From Ottelia alismoides (lineage: Eukaryota > Streptophyta > Magnoliopsida > Alismatales > Hydrocharitaceae), in the NCBI GenBank assembly GCA_037367405.1, contig JAZKJV010011603.1, positions 1 through 64,000 of the forward strand: a stretch of DNA of 64,000 nucleotides. Direction: 5' to 3'. The notes beneath the pieces are model-generated. The model saw nothing but the letters and a program-made list of their open reading frames with translations, ran no database searches and was not told the DNA's origin. Positions 41,347 through 52,092 of the stretch are shown one piece after another. The first letter of the stretch is position 1. The number at the start of each line of letters is the position of its first letter. The translations under genes were made by a program, and so were the position numbers.

Positions 41347-44308
41347 TGATGAATCTCGGATTCTTCACTCTAAGTCTCATTTATTAAGCTCAAATCCCTC
41401 AAAATCAACAGCATATCTGCATTTATTCTGCATAATTAGCATTCATGCATGTTTTCATAAGAATTGCATTTTATCCATAATTTCTGCATAAAATAAAGAA
41501 GCCAAAAACCTCAGCCAACTTTGACCTATAAATAGACTAACTTCCCTGATTTTTAGCTCCTTCATGCTAACTCCGAATGACACAAAACCACCTCCACTGT
41601 GTACTTATCACTAACAAGAATAAATAAAAAATACAAAAAAATCACTTACATTGGTAAGTGGACCGAAAACCCAAACCCTAGTTTCAGGATTTTCGGACTA
41701 AAAGCCCCATATCTTCCCCATATAGTCTCCAATTTGATCCTACTCACTTTTGAACTAATATACATTCAATTACCTTCAAAATAAGACCAAGTTCAAGTGA
41801 ATCAGAGCTCGTATGTGAAAGTTGGGTTTTGGGCCTCTTTTGTACATTTTGTATTTTAGCGGTTTTTAACCTGATATTTTATGTACATATTTTCTTTATT
41901 AATAAAAATAAAAAAAATATATTTAGATGTCTTTTATTTATCTTTGATTTCTCCTTATTTTTTTGGATTTTTTATCTGATTTAAAAATGACAAAAATTAG
42001 AAAACCTAAAAATCTAGGTATTCTATGCATATGGGATACCCCAAAAATTCACTTTGTGCATTTGATCGATTTTGGTTTTGATGTCTTCATGAAATGTTGT
42101 AGATCTCATCGAGACGAGCATTTTTCGTGAAGAAACTTTTTCGATCTGAGATCGTTTACTATTTCTTTTTTATTTTACAAAATATTTTATCTTCGATTTT
42201 TCCGGTGCTGACACGTGGCAGCCCCTGAGGCCGCCACGTGTCAGCGATTTTTGGGCCTCTTTTTATTCGTTTTTATTAAAAAAGTTTTAAAATAACCGCA
42301 CGTGCATTGCACGCGCCTCCCAGGCACGTGCTCCGCACGTGCTCAGCCCTTTCCCCCTTCATCGCTACGTGGCGCGTTTACGGCCGTTCGATCTCGGCCG
42401 ATCGAACGGCCCGGGACCCATCGTCTTCCCCAACGCCCCCCCTCGGTTCCTCCGCCTCTGACCTCGCCTCCAGCCGCCGCCCCGCTATTTCGCAACCGCC
42501 AAACCGCCAACCGCTTCCCCGCCTTCGTCGCAACGGCCAAACCGCCCCGCCGCCTTCGCAACCTCCCTCCATCGCCAGCCCCTTCCCTCGCAGCCCTATT
42601 TAAGAGCCATCGCCTTCCCGACTCCAGCATCCGCCGATACTCTCAACAGCTACGAGACGACGGCGGTGACAGCACCGATCGTCTCCCTTCTCCGGCGAGA
42701 TCCGAGTTCTACCAACTCGTTGCAGCCCACGGCGAAGCCCCCGCCGTCACTGCTTCACTCCAGCCGCCTTCAACGCCGTTGAGCCAACGCAAACGCCTCT
42801 GCCTACGCCCGTAACATCTCCACTGACTACGCCACCGCCATCTCCTCCAGAAGCTTCGAGCTTCACCAACTCCGTCATCGCCTTCATCGACTTCAACTTC
42901 AACATCAAGCTACTACGCCGCCTTCTTCGCCGACTACCTCCGCCATCAATTCCACCGCCTCCGCTAGGCGCTTCACGCCACAACATCCATCACTGCCGCC
43001 ATCAACGACTCCGACGAGCTTCATCGACACCACTCCGCCCACGACCTGCTCCGACTTCGTCTGCCCCCCTAGTCCACCAGCCTCCACCATCATCACCGGT
43101 CGGGCATCTCCACCGCACCAGGCCCGCCGACGCCTCGCTTTAGCCATCGCCGGGCGGAGGGCCCGAGACCCCATCACGTGCGTGGGGGACGTCAGTGGGC
43201 GTCGGCCCCCGGTCACGTGCTCCGCACGTGACCGCAGGGTCATTTGCAAGAGCCCCCCTAGAGGTCTTGGCATTCGTATTTCAGTCCGTCCCCAGAGGGC
43301 ACGTGCCACGCACGTGCCCCCTCTGGTGATTTTGCAGAAGGACCCCCACGGATTTAGGTAATCTCATATAAGTTCCCCCTTTTGCATTCATTTTATTTAT
43401 ATTTATTTGCATATGTACCCCTGTGTTCCCCCTAATTTTGGACCTCTACATGGCATTATTTTATTATTCAAAAAATAGCATTTTGTTCTTACATTAATTC
43501 TCTACGTCTTAACATATTGTGGATATTTTTATGATCATTGGTTAATTAAGAATCATTTATTCTGTGGAAAATTGCGAACTTTGTCCAACTAAAAATTCCC
43601 CAAAAATCACATATTATAGAATTAATTGTGCTTGACATTGTGCCCATAAAGATTTGCATTTGCATGCATAGATTGCTCTGTAAGAATCATTTTGCATATT
43701 TCACTATTTAATTTTTAATAGGTCTTAAACCCTACATTTTTGTGGTTTAGGATTTTTCTGAGATCAATCACCTAGTGATAGATCTTGGATAATTTTATCT
43801 CTTGAAAATAAGTAGGTTTAATATTTATTATAATTAAATATTGAAAATCATTCTGTTTGTATTTAAAAATTCATAAAAAAATTCATATTGCATCTAAAAA
43901 ATTCTAAAAAATTACAGTGCATTCATTTTGTCATAATCAGCATCTCGGCCAAGTTTCATATTTTTCGGACATCGTTTGATCGTAATTTGCATTTTAGTCC
44001 CTAAAATAGGCCGAAATTGCATCTTGCATCCTTATTTGCATTAAAAATTCCAAAAAAGATCGCCTCGAAAACCGTGCACGAATATTGAGAGACATAATTC
44101 TAGGTTGTTCCTTTGCCTCCTTGTGATCGACCTTGGGACTTGCCCAAGTAAAATAAACATAAAACCACTCGATTAAAATTGACGAATAATTTTTGTGGTC
44201 ATCTCTTGACCGATTCCGATCGCCGCCTACAACGAACGACACACATTAATTTTTGGCACGAACAAAATAAAAACATCTCTTTTAAAGCAGCGATTCACGG
44301 ACACGTCA
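41347..44308 (+). repeat. 3' LTR (2,962 bp) of the gypsy element
   Basis: TGATGAATCTCGGATTC to GACACGTCA. TATTTAAG box at 42597-42604. It shows the empty site for the hAT element of the 5' LTR. Confidence 0.93.
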
Positions 44309-44313
44309 ATGAG

Positions 44314-45006
44314 TAAGCATCCCACATATAATGAACCTATTATCATAGCACCTGGATACCAATGCAACCAAGATACACAGTGGATTGTGACGGAGATTAG
44401 TTCACCAACTTGTTGTTGGCGCTAGATTAAACACTACATGTTTCATTCCAGTTTGCAAAAGTGGGTAGTTGAAGGATCACTGCATAAGTTTGTTTAAAAG
44501 GATTTTTATCATTCAATAAAAAAATATATTTATGCATATTTCTTAGATTCATTTGGAGCATACCCGTGTCTTGATCTTCTAGAGTATCAACATCCCTAAT
44601 GTCATTCTTAACTGGAGCAGTCATTTCTTTCTTTATAACATTGGCCCATTTACATCATTTTGAACTTCAATACCATCTGTAGGAAAACAATACGAATATA
44701 CTATAGAAACAAAGGTCATGCTCACTTAGGCATAGGAAACAAAATTGTCCTTGGGATAACAAGTGGAAGTTGTTACATTTCTACAACCTTTCTCAATGCA
44801 AAGTGAGATCATCAAGCAAAACAATACAGAATAAACTTGTTTAAAAACAATATGGAAAAACAGAATTACTTATTGGTTTGTCACGACTTGGACCATCCTG
44901 GAGAAATTAATACTTCAGCTTAGTATAACCTCATCTTTTTTTTCAACATCTTTATAGGGTTTCTCTTACCTGACATGTCAGTCTAAATTGTCATTATCAA
45001 TATCGT
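44314..45006. other. no gene recognised
   Basis: AT-rich sequence that originally followed 31683 before the gypsy insertion, thus downstream of the host gene ending at 31610. A 65-codon minus-strand frame (44624-44427) has no recognisable domain. Confidence 0.45.
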
Positions 45007-45148
45007 TGAGGGAAAATAATGAATTGCTTATTCATGATGCCTTTGGGTTTTCTTATATAGAGGAGACACCCGTTGGGTAAATTACATAATGGATATAGAA
45101 AGAATAGAAAATACATAAAAGAGATAAAAGATGGAAAATATCTCAACA
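45007..45148 (-). repeat. 3' LTR (142 bp) of the truncated copia element
   Basis: On the minus strand TGTTGAGATATTTTCC to TTTTCCCTCA, with a TATATAAG box. The purine tract preceding it on that strand is degraded (AGCTTGAGATGGAG). Confidence 0.8.
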
Positions 45149-45159
45149 CTCCATCTCAA

Positions 45160-45966
45160 GCTGGAGCCTAGATATCAATTATGCTTCTTGGAACAACATC
45201 TCTGGTCGAGCCCTCTGGCTAGGGCCTTGGTAAGTACATCTGTTGTCTGATCTCCTGAGCTAACATGAGTAGTGGGTATAAGACCCTTTTGTATCATGTC
45301 TCGAGTGTAGTGACAGTCTTCTTCGATATGCTTCTTCCTCTCATGTAAGGCTGGGTTGTTGGCAATGAAGAGAGCAGCTTGGTTGTCGCATTGAAGGTGC
45401 ATGGGAAGAGGTATCTCAACAGATAAGTCAGTAAGAACAAATCTGACCCACATCATTTCTGTGCTAGCCTGTTCCATGGCCCTATAGTCTGATTCTGCAT
45501 TGGATCTGGCAACCATTGTCTGCTTCTTGCTCTTCTATGATACCAATGAATCCTTATTAGCACTACAAAGCCAGAGATAGACTTCTTATCGTTGGGATAC
45601 CATGCATAATCTGCATCTGCACAAGCTGTAACGGCAATTAATGTACCTCTGCGAATAGAAGACCCATGCCAGGTGAGGCCTTCAAATACCTTAAAATCAT
45701 ATGGACTGCATCCATATGTGCCCGTTTAGGCTGATCCATGAACTGACTCTCTTTGCTTATTACGAAAGATATATCTGTCCTAGTGATGGTCACATAAAGA
45801 AGATTCGCAACAAGCTCCATGTATCTCCTCTTGTTGACCTCCTCAGTGTCATCATCATAGAGCTTCATGCTCAGGTCCATAGGAGTAGTGGAAATCCTGT
45901 AATCTGCCACATCTATCTCAGATAGAAGATCTGTAATGTCCTTCCTCCGAGTCATCACAAGATCTG
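45160..45966 (-). pseudogene. copia RT C-terminus and RNase H remnant
   Basis: RT tail: MTRRKDITDLLSEIDVADYR, TTPMDLSMKLYDDDTEEVNK and YLKASPGMGLLF (45960-45640). RNase H: ARSNAESDYRAMEQASTEMMW, CDNQAALFIANNPALHERKKH and VLTKALARGLDQRCC (45516-45185). A gap with stops near 45520-45640 separates the two. This copy shows the unfilled RNase H sequence (PMHLQCDNQ) where the element at 24867 has its MITE. Confidence 0.9.
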
Positions 45967-47022
45967 TAACAGCGTACGCCTCGAGGGGAGGAGTACCAAA
46001 AGCACCCTGAGGCGCTTGCCTCATGTCTGGTTGGTGGGGCGTACGCCTCAGCTTCGTTTGAGGAGCTTGAGGCGTGAGGCGAGGCAGAGGCATAAGCCTT
46101 GAGCATAAGGCTTTTTTTAACCTTTTTGGTTGTGTTTTGCACATGACCTTATTTTTCCGTAAGCATTATATTTTTTTTATGTTTGTGTGTTTTGTTTCCA
46201 TGTTAAACCTTGTATATTTCTATACATAGCTTCATGGAAAGACGAGATCACTTGAAACAAGCGAAGCTCCATGATCTTGTATACATCATATTCAATTTAT
46301 CGTACATCTACACATACTAGTTCTATTGCACACAGATTATTGTTTGAATTGTAATAAATATTTTATATTAGTTGCAAGTTTGTAACTTGATGTTATTATT
46401 TGGTTGTATAAGTTGTGAATATTAGAATAGTTATCACATATATAAAGATGCAATGTTGAAAAATAAACAAGTGAAGTATAATAATTATTATATTTTACTG
46501 TAAATAGCTGAATAAAAATACTTAGTAAAAAAACAATTAAACCCCCGTCTTGTTGGAGTATGATATGGCAGGTGGGATGCATATGACGGCTCTCCAACTA
46601 TTCCCAACAAAACAAAATGATTTGGATTCAAAGCATATTAATATTTTTTTATTTCGAACATTAAAAATTATGGCTTTTATTGTACTTTAGTATTAAGTAT
46701 AGACTCTAGTTCAATACTCATATAGAATCATTGAAGTTGGAGTTGAAACTTGATATTCCGTATATTAGTGGCTTAATATTAGTTTTTTTGAACTTCAATG
46801 TCTTCATCGCTTATGTATTATATCTTTTACTAGTTTTAATTATTCTTGAATGTGTTTTTAGCAAAGCTTAATGTTTATATACTTTTTTCAATGTATTTTG
46901 CTTTAATTTTATTTTTTTGCAAAAAATTAAGGCTTATGCCTCGAACACCTTGAGACTTATGCCTCGCCTCAATTTCGGGAAAAAACTCCTTGGACCGCCT
47001 CACGCTTTTTAAACCTTGGTTG
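45967..47022. mobile_element. hAT-type element with CCTCGAGG-type ends, relative of 32659-33413
   Basis: The right end (47022 backwards, reverse complement) reads CAAGGTTTAAAAAGCGTGAG, nearly the same as the start of the element at 32659. The left part (45972-46110) is full of GCGTACGCCTCGAGG, GAGGCG and CATAAGCC motifs. The left terminus is decayed or lost at the junction with copia, and no 8-bp duplication is found. The middle (46120-46900) is AT-rich without a gene. Confidence 0.7.
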
Positions 47023-48340
47023 CTGCAGGTAAAACTCCTCATTTGGGCAAGACATATCGTGATATATCGACAATTTATCGGTATCGACAATGTTCGGTAA
47101 TGCAGACAATGCGATTGCATATGCGTATGTGGTCACCCTCTGAACCGTATATGACATATGTGGTCATATACGGCCCAAAAAACCTATATGGGCTGCATAA
47201 ATAGCATATGCGGTTGCATATTAGGTCCATATGCGGTTGACCTATTATGAGATTCGGATAAGGATTTGATTATCCAATCGAACCCCACTTTAGGTGAAAA
47301 ACCTTTCAAGCCTTGCCATTTCACTAATTTCGAAACCCTCAAGTCTTTAAAATCCCTGTTCCCGACTCCTAGCTACCTCTTCACCGCTTCCTCATTACCT
47401 TGATACTATACCACCTTCACAGCAACTCTGCCTCCGTTGCGATTCTTTCGTTGGGCTATTGTAAGCCCAATTGGGCTATTATATTTTTGGTCCAATTGGA
47501 CCACATTTTCTTTGTTCAAAAAATGGAAAAAGAAAAAAAGAAAAAGAATAAAAGACACGTACATACAAAAGCCGTATGCAAATTGCAAGAAAAAATGCGA
47601 GAAAAGAAAAAAAATGAAACGGCTAAAAATGGAAATAGCTGAAAAAGGAAAAATAATAATTTGAGAAGCTGGAAAAAATATCGGTATTTGGGATGTTTTA
47701 TTCTCTCCCCATATTTATGTATTATTTTGTCTTCTCCCAACTTTGTCGATGTTGATTTTCCGACAAGTGTGGGAGAAAGGAGGAGTATTGTGTAGAGTCA
47801 CAGGTCTGTTACAGATTCAGATGTCTAGATTCCAGGCCAACCATATTTTCCAGACTCTACAGATGATCAGATAGTCAGACTCGACATCAGATGTTTTCCG
47901 AGTCTTCATGTACACATGTTTTGCCATATTTTATTGTGGTCCCCATCATTCTTATTTTCGGCCAGAGTTTTCATGTGAGCCACAGGGACTCCAGAGTAGA
48001 GGACCATTCCTTATGCCATATTGGCAAGGTTTTCACGTGGTATCATAGGGAATCCAGAGTAGAGTACCATTCTCTGAGCCAGATGGGAGAGACCCAGTTC
48101 TCTAATGAGGAGACTCCGGGCACAAGTTCAGACTCGATGGTCAGATTCCGAGTCCTCAGTTTGACTCACACTTTAGCCTTGTTCGTCCTCCTCACATGCA
48201 CGCCATGAGAAGCAACGTCCTCGACAACAACCGACAGTTGTGCGCATTGAGTTGATATTGTCTGTAGTGTCTTGTAGCGTGAGTTGTGTTTCTTTCTGTT
48301 TGTCCAAGCTGAGCATTGCATGCTCCAGCTTGAGCGGGAG
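47023..48340 (+). mobile_element. internal 3' part of a second non-autonomous copia-family copy
   Basis: From about 47450 it follows the internal region of the element at 6385: the GGGAGAAAGGAG.ATTGTGTAGAGT phrase, the paired GAGTAGAG motifs and the CATGAGAAGCAA.GTCCTCGACAAC phrase. It lacks the Mutator-like insertion. 47023-47450 is unassigned, with repeated ATATGCGGTTG and CATATG motifs. No 5' LTR is found. Purine tract GAGCGGGAG precedes the LTR. No coding capacity. Confidence 0.75.
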
Positions 48341-48665
48341 TGTTGGAGTATTTGGTTGTGCGTCTCTTATGTTGTATATGGATAAATGGATACCTCCAGG
48401 ATCCATTTACTACATCCAGTTGTTTAGTCCCACATCTATCAGTTTGGAGATGCGGAGACTCCGTGGGTGCTATATAGAGCCCCACACCCCTGTAGTCAGA
48501 TGAGAAAAAGGAATGTAATATCCGCCCCTTTGAGGGCTTCTCCCGTGGTTTCATCCTGCTCCTTAGGGAGTAGGGTTCCACATAAAAATCATGGTGTTCA
48601 ATGTTTATATTTCCGTTCTTATGCTCTGTTTATCATTATCGCTTCCACATTCCTATTTTCTAACA
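48341..48665 (+). repeat. 3' LTR (325 bp) of the second non-autonomous copia copy
   Basis: TGTTGGAGTATTTGG to TTTTCTAACA, with a TATATAGAG box at 48471. Matches 6385-6690 and the minus-strand LTR at 53293-53624. Confidence 0.88.
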
Positions 48666-48900
48666 GTTGCAGTGCCTTCGCCTTCGCAACGCCTTTGACA
48701 TCGCAGTGCCTCCACCTCTGTCGTGAGTCCTCCGTCGCGGTGTGTCCTCTTCCGCAACACCTCCTCCTCTGCGACTCCTTTGCCTCTTGGTTCATCCTTC
48801 GCAGTGACTCCTCCGCCTCGCGACTTCTGGGTGCTTCTTCCGCTCGGATCACCTTGCCATTATCAACTGTAAGCATTCCAGGTACCATTATGGTTTCATG
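48666..48900. other. GC-rich flank, no gene recognised
   Basis: CCTCCGCC/TTCGCAA-type repetitive composition, then AT-rich sequence. It may be remains of a gene-carrying DNA element like the block at 8473-8755, but no domain is visible. Confidence 0.35.
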
Positions 48901-49736
48901 CTTTTTTTGATAAAAAAATTTATTTTAGAATATTTTTTGATATATATCTATAGCACATGTAAAGTGAATTGTTTTGTTTCTTTAAATTGAACTCAATTAA
49001 ATTAAACTGGACTCTTAAAATTAATTTCATTGATTTCTGAAAAGTTCAATTAAATTGAATTTATTGATTTCTGTTAGGAAAAAATTTAAAATTACTATGT
49101 AATTAGAGATACTATGATGCATGACATTTGTTATTACTTTAATTTGCCATAAAACAATTTAAACTGAGCTTGATAATGTGCTCTCTTTTTGTTGATTTTT
49201 AATATATTTAGTTTCCGTATGCCCATTTCATTTTATGAACTGGTGCCCCTAATTTGATATCCTATTTTGTATCTCATACTAGTAGGAATCATATGCGATA
49301 AATCAGAGGAGGCTAGTTAGGCAATTATTCGGGTATTTGGGAAGAAAGGCTGAGTTAACCCAGGTCAAAGGACCCGAGTCCAGCCAATCAGAACGCAGAC
49401 CTGAATGCATCCAAACAAAAAAAACAAAAACGTAAATAAATAAAAATAAATAGAAAATAAACAGAAAATTTATTTAAATTTAAAGGTTTTCAAAATAAAG
49501 AATGTAAATAAATTAATAAGTAATTTTATGATGATTTTTAACAAATTAAATTAGTTAATTTATATGGTTACAATATTTAAATACACTTATTTATAGGTAT
49601 AAAATACCTATATATACAATATACATATTTTTAATTATTTTTACAAATATATACATTATTTTATATTTTATATATTTACAGAATAATAAAAGAATTTTAA
49701 ATATATTTTTATTTTATTTTTATGAATTTTATATAA

Positions 49737-51034
49737 GGGATTTTATCCTTGTGCCCATCTGAGATCTCGCAATTTCAGTTATGCCCCTATCTTTTTGGTA
49801 ATATCAGTTGTGCCCCTCACTTCTTTCTCTGTCATCAGTTGTGCCCTTCCGTCAGATTGACTGTCAATATGTTGACTTAACCATGGTTTTTTCAAACCTT
49901 GGTGCAGTTAAGAGGGGTACTATTGTCCAGACTTCTTCATCTTCTTCCCCCTCCATTTGTCCTTCTTCCTTTCTCTTCAAAATTTCTCTCTCTTAATTAC
50001 ACATTCATGCATCCATCAAATCTTTACAATTTTTGCATTTTCACGGATATATCACTCACTACGGATCAAACAGTGAATTTTATTGAATTTTTTGATGAAT
50101 TTTAATGAATCAGTTAATCAAAAATTTATCTCAAATTAAAAAAACTGAAAGTTCTGGAGGTGACCTAGGGACGGCGGACTAGAGGATGACCCGGGGGCGC
50201 GGGGGCAGCGAGGCTAGGGGGCACGGGGTCGCAGGAGCGCGGGGGAGGCAGGGTTGCGGGGCCTGGGGGCACGGGGGAGGCAAGACAGGGGATGCAGGGG
50301 TCGTGGGGGGAGGCAGGGCAGGGGGTGTAGGGGTCGGGGCTGGGGCTGAGCGCGGAGGGGAGGTGCGGGGCTGGGCACGGAGGGGAGGTACAGGGGGCAG
50401 TGCGGTGGCGGAGGGGAGGTGCGGGGCTGGGGTTGGGCGCGGAGGGGAGGTGCAGGGGACAGTGCGGCGGCGGAGGGGAGGTGCGGGGCTGGTGTTGGGC
50501 GCGGAGGGGAGGTGCAGGGGGTAGTACGGCGGCGGAGGGGAGGTGCGGGGCTGGGGCTGGGCGCGGAGGGGAGGTGCAGGGGACAGTGCGGCGGCGGAGG
50601 GGGGAGGTGCAGGGGGCGGAGGGAGGAGGTGCGAGGCTGGGCTGGGTGAGGGGAGGTGCAGGGGGGGGGGGTGCGGGAGCGGAGGAGGAGGAAGACAGAG
50701 GCGAGGCACGTGGGCGAAGCTGGAGGTTCAGGGGAGGCTGCACGAGAGCTAGAGGAGGAGGAGGGAGGAGCTGTGAAGGAGGAAGAGAAGGGAGGAAGAA
50801 GACTGAAGAGGATGAGGAAGAGGGTATAAAATGACCATATAACCCTTTTTAAAAAATTAATACCGCTTATGTCCTCAAAGTTAATGTCCGTTTGGACTGT
50901 GGATGGACGGTCACTAACCCGAGGGGCACAAGTGATAAAATAGCAAGAAGTGAGGGGCACAACTGATATTACCAAAAAGATAGGGGCATAACTGAAATTA
51001 CGAGGTCTCAGAGGGGCACAAGTGATAAAATCCC
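49737..51034. mobile_element. Mutator-like element, 1,298 bp, long TIRs, GC-rich cargo
   Basis: TIRs of about 90 bp (49737-49825 and 50945-51034) begin GGGATTTTATC and differ at only about five positions. The 9-bp duplication TTTATATAA is perfect (49728-49736 and 51035-51043), typical of Mutator elements. Each TIR contains several spaced GTGCCCCT-type motifs. No transposase is present. The core (50180-50830) is extremely G-rich on this strand with a tandem minisatellite. Frames in it encode Pro/Ala/Ser-rich or Gly/Arg-rich low-complexity sequence (for example 50743-50165 minus, 192 codons) and may simply reflect composition. Confidence 0.93.
50400..50650. repeat. GC-rich minisatellite, unit about 62-63 bp
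   Basis: Four successive units start near 50401, 50464, 50526 and 50588 with (G/A)CGG(T/C)GGCGGAGGGGAGG, and each contains two GGAGGGGAGGTGC blocks. Unit differences are few. Confidence 0.85.
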
Positions 51035-51937
51035 TTTATATAATGAGGCAAATAAGTATACATATGTACAATATAGGTACATTATACCTATGTTATAAAT
51101 ACAATTATTTTATTTTTGATTATTTTTAATTTTATTATTTTTATTTGTATTTATATAAATAATATAAATTATATACATAATAATAAAAATATAATATGTG
51201 CAAAAATTACATAAATAAATAAATAGACTTATAAGTACACTATATGCATATAGGTACAATAACACTCTAAAAGGCCGAATTTCACATCTTAACTCCAAAT
51301 TTTATGAAACTACTTTCATTTTAAAGCTTATTTAATATTAAACGCAATAAAGTGAGTTTGATTTATTTTGAATTTATATGGAGTAGATATTGATCTTTCA
51401 TTTGGCTTTGCGACTTTTTCTTTAGTGTTGTCCCTTTTATTTTGTACGTGGTTTCTTTTTGCAATTATTTTTATTATTTAAAATACTTTTTTATATACAA
51501 GTTTCATGAAGAAGACATTTTTATTGGAGATTGGATTGATGATAAATAAATTAGTACAAGATATATACATTATGAACAATGTTGAATATGTGCATGTGAA
51601 TTTAATTTTCTGATTTTTTTAGACATTAATGACCCTATCTCCCCCTACTTTATACTTGTTGATTAGGTCAAGACCTGACCTACTCTCGAGGTCATGATCA
51701 ACGTGTATTATTTCATATATACAATCTTCTTTTTTCTTTCTTTTTCTTTGATTTCTTTCTTTATTTATTTTGGTTAAATTAATGATAATAATACACTATT
51801 AACAAATGACATTAGATTATTAAGGAGTGAGAATTAATGCTATGTACACGTGTTTCATAAGGGATTCCAAAATATATGAATAAAGATGATGAATTGATGA
51901 TTCATCATAGGGCACAAGCTCCGGTGTAGGATCGTCG

Positions 51938-51949
51938 CTCTGATATCAT
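51938..51949 (-). promoter_or_regulatory. primer binding site of a copia fragment
   Basis: TGATATCAGAGC on the minus strand, one base from the initiator-Met primer site. It is followed by a leader stub (CGACGATCCTACACCGGAGC) that ends at the gypsy LTR at 51907. Confidence 0.75.
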
Positions 51950-52092
51950 ATGGCAAGGGAAAATCGAATTCATGATTTCATTGTGACCGTGGGGCTCTCT
52001 CATATAGGAGAAAAGACCAATGGGAAAATCACAAAGTAGACAGATGAATAAGAAATATGAATAAAAGACAAATAAGGACAACTATCTTAACA
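51950..52092 (-). repeat. copia 5' LTR (143 bp), minus strand
   Basis: On the minus strand TGTTAAGATAG to CCTTGCCATA (terminal CA decayed), with CTCCTATATGAGAGAGCCC in the promoter area. It resembles the LTR at 1131-1274. It adjoins copia coding sequence of the opposite strand at 52093. Confidence 0.7.

Larger units (their letters stand above)
31684..44308 (+). mobile_element. non-autonomous Athila/Tat-type gypsy element (12.6 kb)
   Basis: LTRs 31684-35435 and 41347-44308 begin TGATGAATCTCGGATTC and end GACACGTTA or GACACGTCA. ATGAG flanks both sides (31679-31683 and 44309-44313), so it is an intact insertion. The primer site matches the Asp-tRNA type of Athila elements. The interior (35456-41346) has a leader, a long frame with a retropepsin-like domain, and a 1.7 kb tail with repeated hairpin and purine motifs. 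RT, RNase H and integrase are absent, so movement must use enzymes in trans. About eight differences separate the first 200 bp of the two LTRs. The 5' LTR is longer because it contains a 755 bp hAT element. Confidence 0.95.
45007..45966 (-). mobile_element. copia 3' end, minus strand, truncated
   Basis: On the minus strand it runs from the C-terminal RT region to the 3' LTR and is cut at about 45966, where a hAT-type sequence begins. Same family as the element at 24867, as the RT and RNase H wording shows. Confidence 0.85.
49300..51907 (-). repeat. gypsy LTR (Athila-like), minus strand, interrupted by a Mutator-like element
   Basis: On the minus strand it starts TGATGAATCATCAATTC (51907), the same start as the LTRs at 31684, 41347, 53646 and 62556. 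Then come a phrase like GGTCAAGACCT...GATAGGGTC, shared with 53850-53930, and long AT-rich stretches similar to 53980-54300. The left boundary is unclear (49300 or further left). It appears to have inserted into the leader of the copia fragment at 51908. Confidence 0.55.

Noticed and set aside
45950..45966. Exact left end of the hAT element at CAAGATCTGTAAC with a target duplication
   Set aside because: Copia similarity runs through to about 45966, and no 8-bp match exists between the left side (AGTCATCA) and the right side (GTTGCTGC).
47023..48670. GTTGC as target duplication of the second non-autonomous copia copy
   Set aside because: GTTGC occurs at 47023 and 48666, but the left copy adjoins a hAT end and not an LTR start, so the match is probably accidental.
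50165..50834. Long Pro-rich and Gly/Arg-rich open frames on both strands
   Set aside because: All six frames are open because the block is a GC-rich minisatellite lacking stop-prone composition. No start context, domain or intron borders support a gene.
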